Source of the DNA: Conoideocrella luteorostrata
Lineage: Eukaryota > Ascomycota > Sordariomycetes > Hypocreales > Clavicipitaceae
Assembly (NCBI GenBank): GCA_032433595.1
Contig: JASWJB010000068.1
Span: forward strand, 62,001-126,000
Direction: 5' to 3'
DNA: 64,000 bases
A program made the position numbers and the translations under genes. The notes under the pieces were generated by a model that made no database searches, was not told the DNA's origin, and was given only the letters and a program-made list of their open reading frames with translations. Below, piece by piece: positions 1 to 12,093 of this stretch; within the stretch, counting starts at the first letter, position 1, and the number at the start of each line of letters is the position of its first letter.

Positions 1-1616
1 GCTATGCTTGTCGACAATAGAATATCCATGTCATCCAGTGTCAGTAGCCACGCCGCTCAGTCTTCGCAAGACCACTCCTGGGAAGTTACCGTTGATCCGC
101 AGTGCGAGCCATCGTCAATGCCGGCATCTTGTATCGCCCCTCTCCGCGGCAGTGAAATTCAAGAATCTAATATGCATTACAAGCCCAATCTGGTGTCGAA
201 GGGATTGATAACCGTTGAAGAGGCTAAAATCCTGTTTGCAGTGTATCAGGACCGACTTGACCATTTGCTTTATCGTATACTGGGAGACGACATCAACTTA
301 GAATCGGCAATGAAAAGTTCGTCACTGCTCACGGCAGCGGTTTGTACCGTCGGGGCGTTACATTCCATCCAACTAGGACAACTCTTCGGCACTTGTCTGT
401 CTGAGTTTAAGCTTCTGTTTAGAACAGAGTCATTATCCGGCCAACATAATATCGATGACGTTCGAGGACTTTGCATTGGGGGATTCTGGCTCAGTAGCCT
501 TTCTTGGGCACTGTCAGGTTCCGGTGAGTGCGGAAAAGGCTCTTACGTTCTTACAAAGACCTTGAACTGAGAAGTCGCATAGCTGTCAGAATTGCGTCAG
601 AAATTCAACTGCATCATGCCATATACAAAGCACTTGATGATGATCGAGATGCATACATCAAGACGCGGCTTTACTACCACGTCTACGTTTGCGATCACCG
701 CACGTCAATTTTGTACGGCCGACCACCGATGTCCCATGAATGCACTAGCATTAATGCTACCAAAAAGTTCTTGGCAACGGAATATGCAGTGGAGGATGAC
801 GTGCGGCTCGTTAGCCAAGTGCAAATATGGTCCATCTACAGTGAAATCTTCAACTGTTTCGGCACGGAAACTTGCCAGCCACTTGCTCCGGAGCAACTGC
901 CACAGCTCAGGCGTTTCACCATCGCCCTGGACACTTGGTATGCAGACTGGAGAGACCGATTTAGTCCAAACCAGAATGTCGGCAACTATCCCGCCAAAGG
1001 CGTCGGGCTGCATTTTCACTTTGCGAAATTGTATCTCTGCTCTCATGCGTTTCGCGGCTTAGACACGACGCCGTCATCAACCCTGGTGCCCGAGCTTGAG
1101 GATGTCGCCAACATGGCCGTAGTCTGCGCGACGTCCATACTAAGCACCCTGAACAACGATGACGAGGTACAGTCCCTCTTGAATGGATTCGCCCTGTGTT
1201 TCGACATGATGATCACGTTCTCTGTGGTTTTCCTGCTCAAGGTCGTAACTAAATACCCATGCACGATCTGGATGGATAAAGCGAGGATTCTCGACATTGT
1301 CAACCGGACGATAACCATTCTCGAAAATGAAACGAAGATGATGAATGGGAAGCATTTGCTCGTGTCTGTCACGCCAGGCTTGGCGAAATTGGTACAGAAG
1401 GTGCAGAGAGCCGCTGCCCCAGCGGGAGTCGACCGCGGCTCGGCACATGCTCCGCTATCGCCAGACCCCTCCATATCGCGACAAAGTGAGATGGACTGGA
1501 TACATGATTTCGGAAGATTCGAGAACTTTGATTTTAATGCTATGTTGGCTGACTCTAACTCTTGGTCAGTGGATCTGAACTTTGGAAGACCAGAAGATGA
1601 TGCCAGAACTCATTGA
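1..1616 (+). CDS. Fungal Zn2Cys6-type transcription factor, C-terminal part (5' partial)
   Basis: This is the regulatory-domain part of a fungal-specific transcription factor (fungal_trans, or middle homology region). The reading frame enters from the left edge, so the Zn2Cys6 DNA-binding domain, if present, lies outside the window. Exon 1 runs to 523 and exon 2 is 583-1616. The 59-nt intron 524-582 has donor GTGAGT and acceptor ATAG, and it joins SWALSGS to AVRIASEIQLHHA. This recreates the family block in which a Trp-Ala-Leu-Ser stretch is followed by an Ala-Val-Arg-Ile-Ala helix. Further family-like blocks are the RPPMSHE stretch and the C-terminal acidic and aromatic tail. The shape resembles the C-terminal halves of PrtT- or PriB-like regulators, but the target genes cannot be told. 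An upstream in-frame ATG at 4 is unlikely to be the true start because no zinc cluster follows it. Confidence 0.8.
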
Positions 1617-2412
1617 AAGTGTTTGCAGACTTGGAATTCATGGATCGCACTTGGTTCGACTGTGGTTCTCTCCAGCTAATTGCTGCAATCATACCTTCGT
1701 TGAAAATCCTGTAGGGGAATTTAGTAAAAGCCGGCCAAACTATCTCGCACAAGGGAAATATTATATCGATATAGCAGCAGCAGCCTCTCAGTTTGACAGC
1801 CCAAGTACATTCCGATTGAGCCCTTGTTTGTGATTCGACTCTGTGGGGCGAAAGTTATGCTGAGAAGAAGACCTTTTTTAACGTATTCGTAGTAGCTGGA
1901 CTGTGAAATTATTATACACAGATTTCCTGCTGTCTCTTCGTTTTGTCGCGTCGGTGCGGAGGCCGGTGGCTGTCGGGTAGATCTGGGCCAGGGAGAAGGC
2001 CACCTGAGTACTTTGTGCTTGGGTCCGATGTCACTCGTAGCTGGAAACTATGAGCATAGCGTTAGTATATTTCTCGCATGACCAGTAATCATCAATGAGC
2101 TAACAGGAAGGCATCCGCGTGCAACAGCAGCCTTTATTGTGCCTGTGTCAGCTGGCATTTGACATGAAACTGGTGTACATAGTATGAACATAAATGAAGG
2201 ATTCTTATAGCTTCTCATCTTTCTGCATGAGCTTTTATTGCTGAAATCCGATTGATACCAGGCCTGCTCCTTGTCGTAGAGGAGCAAGCCTATTGCAGGT
2301 GCTGTTGACGCACTTGATGCAGACTAGTCAAGGAAGCTGTATAATGAGAAATAACGCTCCGATTCCACAGCAGGAGCTGATCCAACTACGACAGGCGATA
2401 AACGCCTGAACA
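1617..2412. other. Intergenic, no gene seen
   Basis: About 0.8 kb lies between the transcription factor stop and the tRNA. Only short open frames without family resemblance are present on either strand. It should include the 3' UTR of the upstream gene. I see no repeats. Confidence 0.6.
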
Positions 2413-2484
2413 TCTTCCGTAGTATAGTGGTCAGTATGCAAGCTTGTCACGCTTGAGACCCGGGTTCAATTCCCGGCGGGAGAG
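2413..2484 (+). tRNA. tRNA-Asp (GTC)
   Basis: This 72-nt sequence folds as a cloverleaf. The acceptor stem TCTTCCG pairs with CGGGAGA, with one T-G wobble. The anticodon stem CAAGC pairs with GCTTG around the loop TTGTCAC, which places the anticodon GTC at 2446-2448. The T arm has the stem CCGGG/CCCGG around the loop TTCAATT. The D arm contains AGTGGTCAGT, as in other eukaryotic Asp tRNAs. There is no intron and CCA is not encoded, as expected for a nuclear eukaryotic tRNA. The internal A and B boxes should serve as the RNA polymerase III promoter. Confidence 0.96.
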
Positions 2485-2486
2485 AA

Positions 2487-2495
2487 TTTTTTTTT
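2487..2495 (+). terminator. RNA polymerase III terminator
   Basis: A run of nine T residues starts 3 nt after the tRNA-Asp discriminator base. This is the standard Pol III stop signal. Confidence 0.9.
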
Positions 2496-3329
2496 GATCT
2501 TTTAGAGAACTGTTCAACTCTCAACCATGGTCCACCTATTTTTCTTCCCAATTCTTTCCCTATGGTCATCTTATCTCCAAAACCCCGATGAATGTATCAG
2601 CGCGGCAACATATGACCACGGGGTACGGAGCGTGTCGAACCAAGGCGATTGCTTATTCCAAATTTCTACAGCACTTCGCACAGACCTAATCGTTTTAGGA
2701 ATAAATTTGGCATGTATTACCGAAATGTCACCTATACGTGTTCTGCCTCTATGGACATTCGTCATGTTCGAATGATTCCAGGGAGCGGGTGTGGCGGCAC
2801 ACTTGACGTCAAGCCTACGGCGCTTCTAAGTCCTCACCACGAGTCGGCATATTCGGAACGGAGATGCACTTCTCCATTGTATATAGTGGCTACAACCAGA
2901 CAATGAAACAACATGTCCCCGTTTCCATTGATCGTGATAACAAGACGTCCCGCTTCAGGTCCCCACTCGTCATCCATAAAAACGTCAGGCGGGTGGAGAG
3001 TTGGATGGACTACCACGGTCTGACGCACCAGCCTCCGGAGCAGGGTTGCAAGATTCGACGATAACAAATGGAAAGCTGTCGAGATGCTCCTCGCCTGCAC
3101 CGCATTGCATTCTTTAAAGCTAGGGTTCACCCTGCCGTCGACGTGGTGTTCTGCTGTTATTCGGTCTGATCGAATCGTCGAGGAAGAGCGTGCTGTGTTT
3201 GTTACGTGTCATGGTCTAAACAGCAGCAACTCTCGTCTACAGTCTTGTGGATAGTGCTCAGGATTTCCATGTGAAAATGCCGACAGATGGGAATGAGGAA
3301 GCACGAACTAGAGTACGTCCAACTGCGCA
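2496..3329. other. Intergenic, upstream of aquaglyceroporin
   Basis: This 0.8 kb stretch has only short unsupported frames. It presumably holds the promoter of the channel gene. No clear TATA element or repeat was seen. Confidence 0.5.
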
Positions 3330-5204
3330 ATGAATCATGTCTGGGAACCTGCTCTGATACAATTTCTCCGCGCACAGTCTGCATCTGAAGATGTACATCC
3401 TACTGCGCCGGAATCGATGGCTTCTCCGTCGAGAAGCTCCCGAACGAGGCAGCGCCAGCGGGGTCTGACTTTGCCGTCTCGCATGGCACACGGGGTGGAC
3501 GGCATGTTCGACAACGAAGAGATAAGACGGCATAATTCGAATTATTCCTGGCGGCCTAGTGATCGGGTGCCGAGTCTCGCACCGCGGACGACACTTGCTG
3601 AGAGAACACAGGGGCAGTTCACGGTCGCCGGCCCCGAGGAGACAAGCAATCTACGACAGTCACAAGAGCCATTTGTGCAGCCTGGATACGCCGAACTCAA
3701 CCCATCCTACGATCAGCCTCAAAGCGCCAAACCGGTATGGAGCTTGGCCAAGCCATTGCCGCGTGTGGTGCGGCCGGGCATGGTGCCGACCAAGGCGGAG
3801 CTGTTCGAAAGCCGTCAAAAGGCTCAGCTTCCAGCAGAGAACTCGCAGAAGCAAGGGCTCGACGTTGATCCCAACGAGCTCGAGCAGGGGCGAGTAGGCC
3901 TGAATGCCGATCCGCGAAAAATTGCGGCCCAGGTGGAAGACGCTCGGCGACAACGTGAGGGCAATCTTATGAGCAAGATCTTGGCGGGCGAAGGACTCGC
4001 TCGCAGGCAATCGCGTGTTTCTCGAGCATCTTCAAGTCGTGAGCGGCGACCGTCAAACTTGGATCTACCAGAAGATCATCTGTCAACCGTCCCGGAAAGA
4101 GAACCCGACTTGGGTACACGCGAACCACGTCCATTGCGTCACCCGAGCGATGACCATGTTCACCCTGCTTCGGAAGAACAACTCACGGGTCCGTGGCATG
4201 AAGACGAGCAGACTCCGCCGGAGGTTGACGTCCCCGAGATACTCAAATCGGAGCTCCCCGAGGACCTTCACCCCCTTGTTCAAGATCTCGTCGAGAAGGA
4301 AGTCCACAACAACCATACGGCCTGGTCGGTAATTCGCACACATCATCGCGAGGCTCTTGCCGAGTCGTTGGCGGTGTTTGTCCAGTTAACCATCGGCTTT
4401 TCTGCAGATTTGGCCGTGACCCTCGGTGTCGCGCCAAGTCCCAATACGACGGCCTGGTCGTGGGGGTTTGCAACCATGATGGCTATCTACATCTCTGGTG
4501 GCGTCTCGGGCGCCCATCTCAACCCAGCCATCACAATTCTGTTGTGGTTTTATCGAGGGTTCCCCAAACGCAAAATGCCGGAATACTTCGCAGCGCAGTT
4601 CGTGGGCGCTTTCGTGGCGGGTCTCGTCGCGTATGGCGTCTACTCTGCCTCGATTAACGAATACCTCGTCACGAGTGCGGACACGGGCATTGTTACCAGC
4701 TTTGTCACCAGCCAGCGACAAAATTGGGTCAATCCCGCAGCAGCCTTCTTCAACGAGTTCTTAGGCTCGGTATTCCTATCCATCACCATTTTGGCGCTGG
4801 GTGACGACCAGAACGCTCCGCCAGGCGCAGGCATGAACTCGCTCATCATTGGCCTGGTAATTACGTGTCTGAGCATGACCTTCTCTTACCAGACCGGTGC
4901 GGCGTTCAATCCAAGTCGTGATTTTGGCCCACGGCTTGCCCTGCTTGCCCTGGGCTATCCGGGGAACTTGTTCAGCAACCCATACTGGTTCTACGGTCCG
5001 TGGGCTGGCGCAGTTTCGGGTGCTATGATTGGAGGGCTCATGTATGACTCAATGGTCTTCACAGGAGGCGAATCGCCTGTCAACTACCCTCTAGAACGGA
5101 CAAAGCGAGCTATGAAAAAGGGTGGGCAGAAGTGGAAGCGCCGGTACCAGCGAGCCCGAAAGGGCCAGCTCTTCTCACGGCGCCGAAAGGACTTGGGTAA
5201 TTGA
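3330..5204 (+). CDS. Aquaglyceroporin (MIP family) with long N-terminal extension
   Basis: This is a membrane channel for glycerol and other small uncharged solutes, expected in the plasma membrane. The single exon gives 624 residues. The first about 330 residues are hydrophilic, rich in charged residues and probably cytosolic. The channel follows, with the first half-helix motif as NPA (near residue 398, in GAHLNPAIT) and the second as NPS, in AAFNPSRDFGPR near residue 528. The Asp after Arg in the second motif is the mark of the glycerol-conducting branch. The length and the huge N-terminus match the Yfl054c-like fungal group better than Fps1. The ATG at 3330 has a purine at -3. A second ATG at 3417 would give 595 residues with the channel unchanged, and is also plausible. 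No intron is needed. Confidence 0.9.
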   Translation: MNHVWEPALIQFLRAQSASEDVHPTAPESMASPSRSSRTRQRQRGLTLPSRMAHGVDGMFDNEEIRRHNSNYSWRPSDRVPSLAPRTTLAERTQGQFTVAGPEETSNLRQSQEPFVQPGYAELNPSYDQPQSAKPVWSLAKPLPRVVRPGMVPTKAELFESRQKAQLPAENSQKQGLDVDPNELEQGRVGLNADPRKIAAQVEDARRQREGNLMSKILAGEGLARRQSRVSRASSSRERRPSNLDLPEDHLSTVPEREPDLGTREPRPLRHPSDDHVHPASEEQLTGPWHEDEQTPPEVDVPEILKSELPEDLHPLVQDLVEKEVHNNHTAWSVIRTHHREALAESLAVFVQLTIGFSADLAVTLGVAPSPNTTAWSWGFATMMAIYISGGVSGAHLNPAITILLWFYRGFPKRKMPEYFAAQFVGAFVAGLVAYGVYSASINEYLVTSADTGIVTSFVTSQRQNWVNPAAAFFNEFLGSVFLSITILALGDDQNAPPGAGMNSLIIGLVITCLSMTFSYQTGAAFNPSRDFGPRLALLALGYPGNLFSNPYWFYGPWAGAVSGAMIGGLMYDSMVFTGGESPVNYPLERTKRAMKKGGQKWKRRYQRARKGQLFSRRRKDLGN

Positions 5205-8086
5205 CCTGTCCGAAGCTATATGAGCAAAAACGACAGCAAAAATTACAGCATTAAATGACGTTTTTGAAAGTTATGGAGCTTCTTGTTTTGTTGACACTTC
5301 AACGTAGCTCATCCAGCCCCTGGCCAATTTGCAAGCTGCCTTTCACCAAATAGTTTTTCCTGATTTCGAACCATCTTCGTTTGTGAAGATAATCTTTGGT
5401 TAACTTCAAAGTGAAATCAGATGCTAGAGCCTGTGCGTCAACTCTCAATCCCAGCGAAATATGAGAAATTGCTCCTCTTATCTTGACGGAACTGCGGACC
5501 ATGCCCGAGAGGGGGTGTGGTTCGGCGACTCGTCTGGTGCATAAGCGTCATCAAAATAGAGAAGAAGTTATGATGAGCCAAACCAGGAAACTGTCGCTAT
5601 TACTCATGCTTCGTCATCTTCTCGGCAACATGCGCGACGATAACGACGACGCGGAATAAGACGCCTTCTGGAAAGGTGACTCAAAAGTGCGGAATCGCCT
5701 GCCGGTGAATGAAACCGATGGGACATTCGCACCGCATAATTCAGATGCAAAAAAACTGTTCTAGAACCTAGTAGCATCAACTAAAGTAGGGGACATGACA
5801 TGGGTCTATTGCGGTTGCGATGTTTGCGTAAAAGCTGCGTATGGTTCAAAATCGAGGACACAGGACGTGCTCATTTGAAGTGTGAGGGTCGACGAATTCG
5901 CCTTGGCAGATGTAGAGTTAGCAGCAAATCTTTACCCTCCTTTTTTTTCCGAATTAAAAAATGTAACTCGATTCTATCCAATTAAGACCTAAGTCAGGGC
6001 AAAAATGTCACTAACGATACTGCGACTAGATATGTAGATGGCTTTGAGAAGCTCTCTGGACGCAAGAGTGCGACGATGCAAAGCTTAACCTCAAGTACAG
6101 CAATCGGCGGGCAGCAGAAATCGAGTCGCGGAAGGTTTCTGTGTTGGCAAAAAAGATCGCGAAATACGATGCTGATGCTTGGCGGCGTGTTTCACTAATG
6201 ACTAGAGCCTGCGATGTGGTGACAATGGCTGCATGACAAAGGATGCAGTCAAGGTTGGCGGTCGCGACTTAGCCGATTCTCTTGAAGGTTCTATGCTGCA
6301 GCTGAGTAACATCTAATAAACGTTTGAGCGGGCGGATTGTCTTCAGAACGTCTGCGGCATTGCAGCCTGCTGATGTCCGGTGTCGTGTCATATGGCATTA
6401 ATTTTACACGCTGCCCTGGCGCGACGCAGGGCATTCCTTGCCCAACTCGAGTGCAACAAATGTTTGTATCGCGAGCTGCCTGGAAAGTGAAAGTAAGATC
6501 AGGGGCATCTGCAGATATTCACATATCTATCGGCCTAGTTGTCATTTCAATTCAATGTATGCAGCAGTGGGCGAAGGGGGCCTGTTCATCTTGGCGAGGG
6601 GCGATTGAAAACACATCAAACAAGATAAACCTGGCTTGCCTCGCTCGCTACTCTACTTCGTATACTCGGACTAAATGTCATTCAGAGTTTGGCGTAGAAC
6701 ATAAATACGCCGATGATGGGAAAGCCGGGACAAAAGATTGCTGGTTTAGTGAGAATCTGACGATCCCGCGCCGGAGCTGTGAGGTCAAGCAGCACTCTGG
6801 TTCAACTGTACATGTGATTTCGCTTGGTCGGAAAAACAGTTACACTTGATCCTCGGCATCTAGCGACCGCGTAAAACTAGCCTTCGCTGCAGAGGGCTGT
6901 GATGTTGTCGAAGCGACCACTGGTGGTGACAGCTTTGCGCCACACCCACGATGCGTGTGTATGTGTGCGTGTGACAGGGGAACTGCTGCCACGAACCACG
7001 AAAAATGTGTATTTGGCCAGGCAGGGCTGTCACTCAGGGTCGACAAACAAGCGCAGGCTCGCCACTCTACTCCGTAACCATTCAGCCAAAGATGGCCTGC
7101 GCTTTATTTTGCAACCCTCCCGGTCGGACTGGACCTGAGCGCCGCATGTGCTCGGGGCGCTTGACCTATCAAACTACTCCGAAGGTTGTGGAGAGATATT
7201 TACCGAGAATGGCAATGGTTTGGCGGTTTCACCACGACCCTTGCTTGACATTTGACGCAGTCTTTTGGCTATTGGGTTGGGGTTGGGGGTTGTTAGACCA
7301 TCCTATTAAGGTTTGCGGGGTTCAAATGAGCTGCCGAGTCTGGAAAGCCTTTCGCGCAACTTTACGGAGCAGTAACGGTAGATGCTCATACAGACGCCGT
7401 GACAATCGATTTAGCCGCATCCAAGAGTGGAGAGGAAGTGCCTTTTGTACTACAACTCGTTCCCAAGACTGCAACCCCAAACGGATCAATTATCCGTATT
7501 CGCTCCTCGCATCCAAACTCTTCAACATTGGCTAGAACAAAATTAGCCGATGGTGTCGGTGCTTGACCGGCAAATCAGTGAAAAGATCTGGTCTTGATAT
7601 GCCGAGGGCCATGTCCCCAGGTCCTCCGTGGTGTACTACCATTGAAAGCAGAGTAGAATCTGGACCGTGCCTCTGCCAGCACACATGTTTCTGGTGCGCA
7701 TCCATGCATCCCACGTTTATGGACTAGCAGAGTTCATTTTAGCCCGCTTCTGGAGGATGCCGATAACATAATGAGTCTGACCTTGTGACTGTTGGACATC
7801 CCAGTCATGGGCGTCTTTCGAGACGCTAGGCAGTAGGAGACGCGGCGAGCCACCGAAGGTTGTGCTGAGCGACCGGCAAATAACACTAAACTCTTTGCTT
7901 TACAGAATGATATGAATCATTTCGAAGTGCATAAGTATAAGGAGATCCCTGGGTCCCGGATGAATATGGAGTGAGGTTTTTGTCGGTAGAGCGAGTTCGT
8001 GCATATCCTAGCCTAGCTGTCTTTTCAATCCTCTGCCTCGTTTCCTCTGCCTCGTTTCCCGTCCTTGACCTTTCATAGTGTTCAAT
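5205..8086. other. 2.9-kb gap without a recognisable gene
   Basis: The longest open frames here are 6337-6849 and 7005-7535 (plus strand) and 7886-8338 (minus strand). They have no signal peptide, no family motif and compositions typical of random frames. One copy of the recurrent 9-mer TACTCCGTA sits at 7068-7076. The last few hundred bases should include the cutinase promoter. Confidence 0.5.
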
Positions 8087-8931
8087 ATGAGACTTATCCT
8101 GCCTGCTGCACTGTTTGGCTTGCTTGCCGCCGCAGTCCCAACGCCTGTGCAAGAGATCCAGATCATCCCAGGAGATATTCAAGAAATCGACGCTCGTCAA
8201 GCTGGGGGCATCACTCGCGACGAGCTCGACAAAGCCACGGGCGCCTGCCCTCCCGTCATCTTCATATATGCTAGAGGCTCGACAGAACCAGGAAACATGG
8301 TGAGCAAGCACGATGCTTCTGTTATGGACTCTCGGCAAGGCGTAGAGTAGCTGACGCAGATGAATAGGGTATCACTCTTGGGCCTATCGTCGCCAAAGCG
8401 CTAGACAGCCACTTTGGCGAGGACAAAATCTGGATTCAAGGCGTCGGCAAAGCATACACTGCTGGTTTGGGCGAGAATTTCTTGCCGGCCGGTACAAGCC
8501 CCGAGGCCATCAAAGAAATGACTAGGCTTCTCACCCTCGCAAGCACAAAGTGTCCGAATGCGAACATCCTGGCTGGAGGATACAGGTAAGCTCTCTCTCG
8601 CGGGCTGATGGGAGGGGTCTAGAGCCTGGTTTGCTAATTGCTACCAACGGAAAATAGCCAAGGTGCTGCGCTTACTGCTGCCACTATCAGCGCTCTCGAC
8701 GCTGGTATTCGCAACAAGATTGTCGGCACCGTGCTCTTCGGATATACCAAGAACCAGCAGAACAAGGGCCAGATCCCCAACTACCCTGCTGATAGGCTCA
8801 AGGTATTTTGCAATCAGGGCGATGCTGTTTGCACAGGAACACTTATTATTACTCCGGCGCATCTTGGTTATGGCTCTGTTGCGGCAGGTGCCGCCCCCGA
8901 GTTCCTTATCAGCAAGGTCACAACTGCGTAA
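8087..8931 (+). CDS. Cutinase
   Basis: This is a secreted serine esterase of the cutinase family that hydrolyses plant cutin or other polyesters. Three exons (8087-8299, 8368-8585, 8658-8931) give 234 residues. The introns are 68 and 72 nt; the second splits the catalytic Ser codon in GYSQG. The protein begins with a signal peptide ([16 protein letters not shown]). It then has a propeptide-like stretch and the family block around RGSTEPGN. The inferred triad is Ser144, Asp199 (in GDAVC) and His212 (in PAHLGYG). Its spacings of 55 and 13 equal those of the Fusarium solani enzyme (120, 175, 188). The cysteines flanking these blocks are those that form the two family disulfides. An in-frame GTG at 8078 precedes the chosen ATG and is not needed. 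Confidence 0.95.
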
Positions 8932-9187
8932 GGGAATGAGGACAGTACTCGAGGTGGCGGTAAAGACGCTTTTGTAGTAGCAGGCAAGTCGCAGAAACGC
9001 CCGGCGCTCTGCGAATTGCATTTTGCGAATCCCAATCGTGACGTTATTTTAGTTCTCATGACATTAGCTAATTTTGTGACCAAAAAAGTACGTGGATTGC
9101 ACTGCACTCCCACTTCGTAAACCTCACTCGACTTGTCGGCTATACTATCCGCCTGGTGCGTTTCATCGCGCCACACAATATACCTGA

Positions 9188-11141
9188 TCACAGCCAGGCC
9201 ATCTCCGTCTCTTCTCCGTTCGGAGGGTTGATGGCGACAGGACGAGCTGGGATTGCAAATGAGCTACCACTCGCCGAATCGTATGCTGGGGAAGATAATC
9301 CATGCCCGTCAGATAACTTGGTCTCCTTTGTGTATGACCACACCAGAATACCTTCTGATGTCACAAACACTTGAAAATCTTCATCCCCCAACACGCGCCA
9401 TCGCTTCGACCTAGAGCGAACCCGGATTCTCATGGCGGTGGCTATATCCGCATTGAATCCGTTCCTTTCCTTTTCTGCAGCCCGGTTATCGCGCACAACC
9501 TCACGAGGAATTGCTGCGTGGCGTTGCGACCACGACGTGAGCTTTCCTCCTTGAGCATAAATGCCCCATGGAATTGGATCAAGTCTATGATAGGTACCCG
9601 CAAACAAAGCTGACGGTTTCGCAAACTTAAACTCCCTCTGTATGAATGACTCTTTGTAAATATTGAATCCAACTGTAGCAAATTCTGTTGCACAAGGCTC
9701 CTCGGGTTTATTGATCGCTTTGACAATTGTTCCTATGTTATATAAACCATATGGGCTCATTTTAGAGCAGAGAGGGGTGACAAGGGCAAAGTTGTTTAAC
9801 AAGCCGTGGGGGTGATCACAAAGAGATTCTGGGCAGATGCACTTTTCCCACCAATTTATAGATTCCCCCTCGTCATATTGGACCACCGATATTAAGAATT
9901 TGCAATTTGTTGACGGTTGATACCTGTCCAAATCGGGGGCTACGTATCATAGGGAGTCAATTGTCTGGAAATGAGAAAAGGGACGTTGCTTCTTGACTCA
10001 TTAGTCACTCACCTCGAGTCTCTAGCCGACACATCCATACGACATATGTCACGTTAGACTTGTTGGGATGTATGATGACGCCTGGCTGCGATTGGACTTG
10101 TCCGTACCCTTCAGACTGGCTGGCCAATCTCGAAGAAAGCTTCAAGTCGACAGCACAGGCTTGCGACCAAGACCATGCTATAATTAAATTCTGCCGAGTG
10201 ACAACCACCACTCGCTCGCCCTCGACGTAACATCTTGCAAATGGACCAGGTAATGCAAAGTGCTTCCACTGCTCCAGATCCACATGCCATACTCGTCTAG
10301 ACGTGCCATATCAGAGTTCTCTCCTGTACTACTGGGGAAAGATGGCCCAAAAAAATAAAGGGGGGGGGACTCACACGATGCTGTAGTTATATCCGATTGA
10401 TTCTCCCCTTGCAGCGTATACAAGCAGCTTATATGACATTCCCTGCGGACTCAGTCGATCGCCGGCTATCAGAAACCCGGTGGTGCTGCAAATATGACGC
10501 TGACATGACCGCAAGTCATCAATTATTATATTGGTCGAATTCACTTGCCAGGCAAGCCGACTCCTATCATACATGACCAGAGGTCCCGGAGGAGCAAACA
10601 GGAAGCCACCGGCCTGGGGCCCTCGAGCAGGGTCCTCCTGTCTGTCAAGATGATCATCTGAGAGATCAGTGCTTTTAAACACGGCCGAGGTTGATCCTGT
10701 GTCCCAAAACTTATCCCAACATATGAAACTTGAACGGAATGGCTCTGCGTTATGGTGTTGGAGATACTTTGCCAATGGTGCTTGAAGCAGCGCTCGAGCC
10801 GGGCGCGTGTCGCCGTTGGACCGGCACATCTCTACTAGCCCAGGGAAGAAGTACTGGCATAATTCGTGCATGACTTCTTCCTGGGTCCATATTGCGTGCC
10901 AAGAGCGGGAGACAAAACGGCACGCGGTAATGTCCTCAAGATCAAGCTGCCTGAGGATTGTAAAGAGAATCTCGACGGGGAGGTCAGAGATGTCAGCTAA
11001 GCCCGAGATCCAGAATCTACCGCTGCGGCATTGATTCCTCAAGTAGAGTAGATCCCATGGCGAGAGAGACGCCAGATATGCGTCGATTTGACGGCGACCA
11101 ACATGGCGCAGCGACTGAGGCTTCTCGTTTTCCAACGACAT
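9188..11141 (-). CDS. F-box protein
   Basis: This is probably a substrate-recognition subunit of an SCF ubiquitin ligase. Reading on the minus strand, the exons are 11141-10375, 10296-10013 and 9939-9188, giving 600 residues. The introns of 78 and 73 nt both have GTGAGT donors. The first join gives NYSIVRVWHVDLEQW. The second joins LETR to APDLDRYQP using the acceptor TAG at 9941-9940, because the nearer CAG would run into a stop. The F-box is at about residues 52-88 (LPVEILFTILRQLDLEDITA and the following CRFVSRSWH). The rest, with repeated Trp-containing strands, looks like a beta-propeller-type or other unrecognised C-terminal domain. The last intron is the least certain part. Confidence 0.8.
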
Positions 11142-12093
11142 CCCGCATTCGGACCCAGCTACGCAGCCTTAGATTCATCAGCCAGGTCAGCGGCAAAGGT
11201 CAGTGGCTTACGGCCAGAGGCGACGGGCTTTGGCGACTGCATGCGATGTTGTGGCTGCTTGTATGGCAGGCTGGGGTGATGATGATGACGATAGTGGTAT
11301 TGAAAGAATGGCGGTGGTACGTGCTCCGTCGGTGCTTGCGCCAATTAAATAAACAACGTTTCTTTTCCCATATAAGCATTGAACGTTGTCGAAAGAGCCT
11401 CGTGATCTGCAGAAAGATGCCGCGACTATATTTTGTCTTTATCCTTTGACAAATTAAAGTTGTAATCAGACCGAAGAATCGCAACCTGAGCCAGCCAGCC
11501 AGCCAGTAGCGAGAAGTGGAGTTGATCAGCTGACCCCACTCGCTACTCCCGCGGCAGTTGCTGCCTGGGCCAGCACCGTCCATGGATACTCCGTACATGC
11601 ACGTATGAATGGGCAGCAACAAGCTTCTCGCGTCTGCATTTTCCCGCCCTAATCTACGGATAATGTACACAAGCTGCTGCTGCCTGGGGCTGTGTGTCGT
11701 GTAGGTCGTAGTAATCCGGGGTGGGTTCACAGATAGACAATCAGACGATCGGGCGCCATTCGTTCGGGAACTCCCAAGTCATCTGGCTGGTTAGCTAAAT
11801 TCATTGGTTGACATTTGATGGCTGGTCTTCTTTTGCGGGTCAAGATTCTATATAAGGGGAAGAATACCCTGGAAGCTTCTAGATCATCGGACAACGCGTC
11901 AGCTTGTCCCAACGCAGCGATTGCCGGGCATGAAGGAGCACAACATTGAAATATTCATGTATATTTATATCGAGCATTGCCCATGGAAAAGACAAATAAT
12001 CATGCATTAACAACCATCTCTTCCTCTCTGTCCGAAGACAAGAACTGCTGATTATTAACTCATTTCATTTCATTCACACACAGAAAATATATC
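11142..12093. other. Divergent promoter region, F-box gene and epoxide hydrolase
   Basis: This 0.95-kb region separates two divergently transcribed genes. It contains a run of CCAG/CAGC units near 11490-11510 and a TATA-like element at 11849-11856. The minus-strand frame 11200-11730 is open, but it shows no family motif and was not called. Confidence 0.5.
11849..11856 (+). promoter_or_regulatory. Candidate TATA box for the epoxide hydrolase gene
   Basis: The sequence TATATAAG followed by GGG lies 238 nt upstream of the ATG at 12094. This would imply a long 5' UTR or an upstream intron. It is a motif match only. Confidence 0.35.

Noticed and set aside
524..558. 35-nt version of the first intron in the left-edge transcription factor
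   Set aside because: In frame but too short for a fungal spliceosomal intron; the 59-nt version restores the conserved block better.
6337..6849. 170-codon open frame on the plus strand
   Set aside because: No motif, signal peptide or family resemblance; composition looks like a chance frame, and neighbouring frames of similar length occur on both strands.
7005..7535. 176-codon open frame on the plus strand
   Set aside because: No good start context or domain; the Trp- and Cys-rich content is that of non-coding DNA read in frame.
9940..10012. Nearer CAG acceptor for the last F-box gene intron
   Set aside because: Using it puts a TGA in frame six codons later; the TAG acceptor at 9941-9940 keeps the frame open to the final stop.
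11200..11730. 176-codon minus-strand frame upstream of the F-box gene
   Set aside because: Repetitive His/Tyr/Arg content from AT- and CA-rich DNA; lies in a divergent promoter region and has no recognisable domain.
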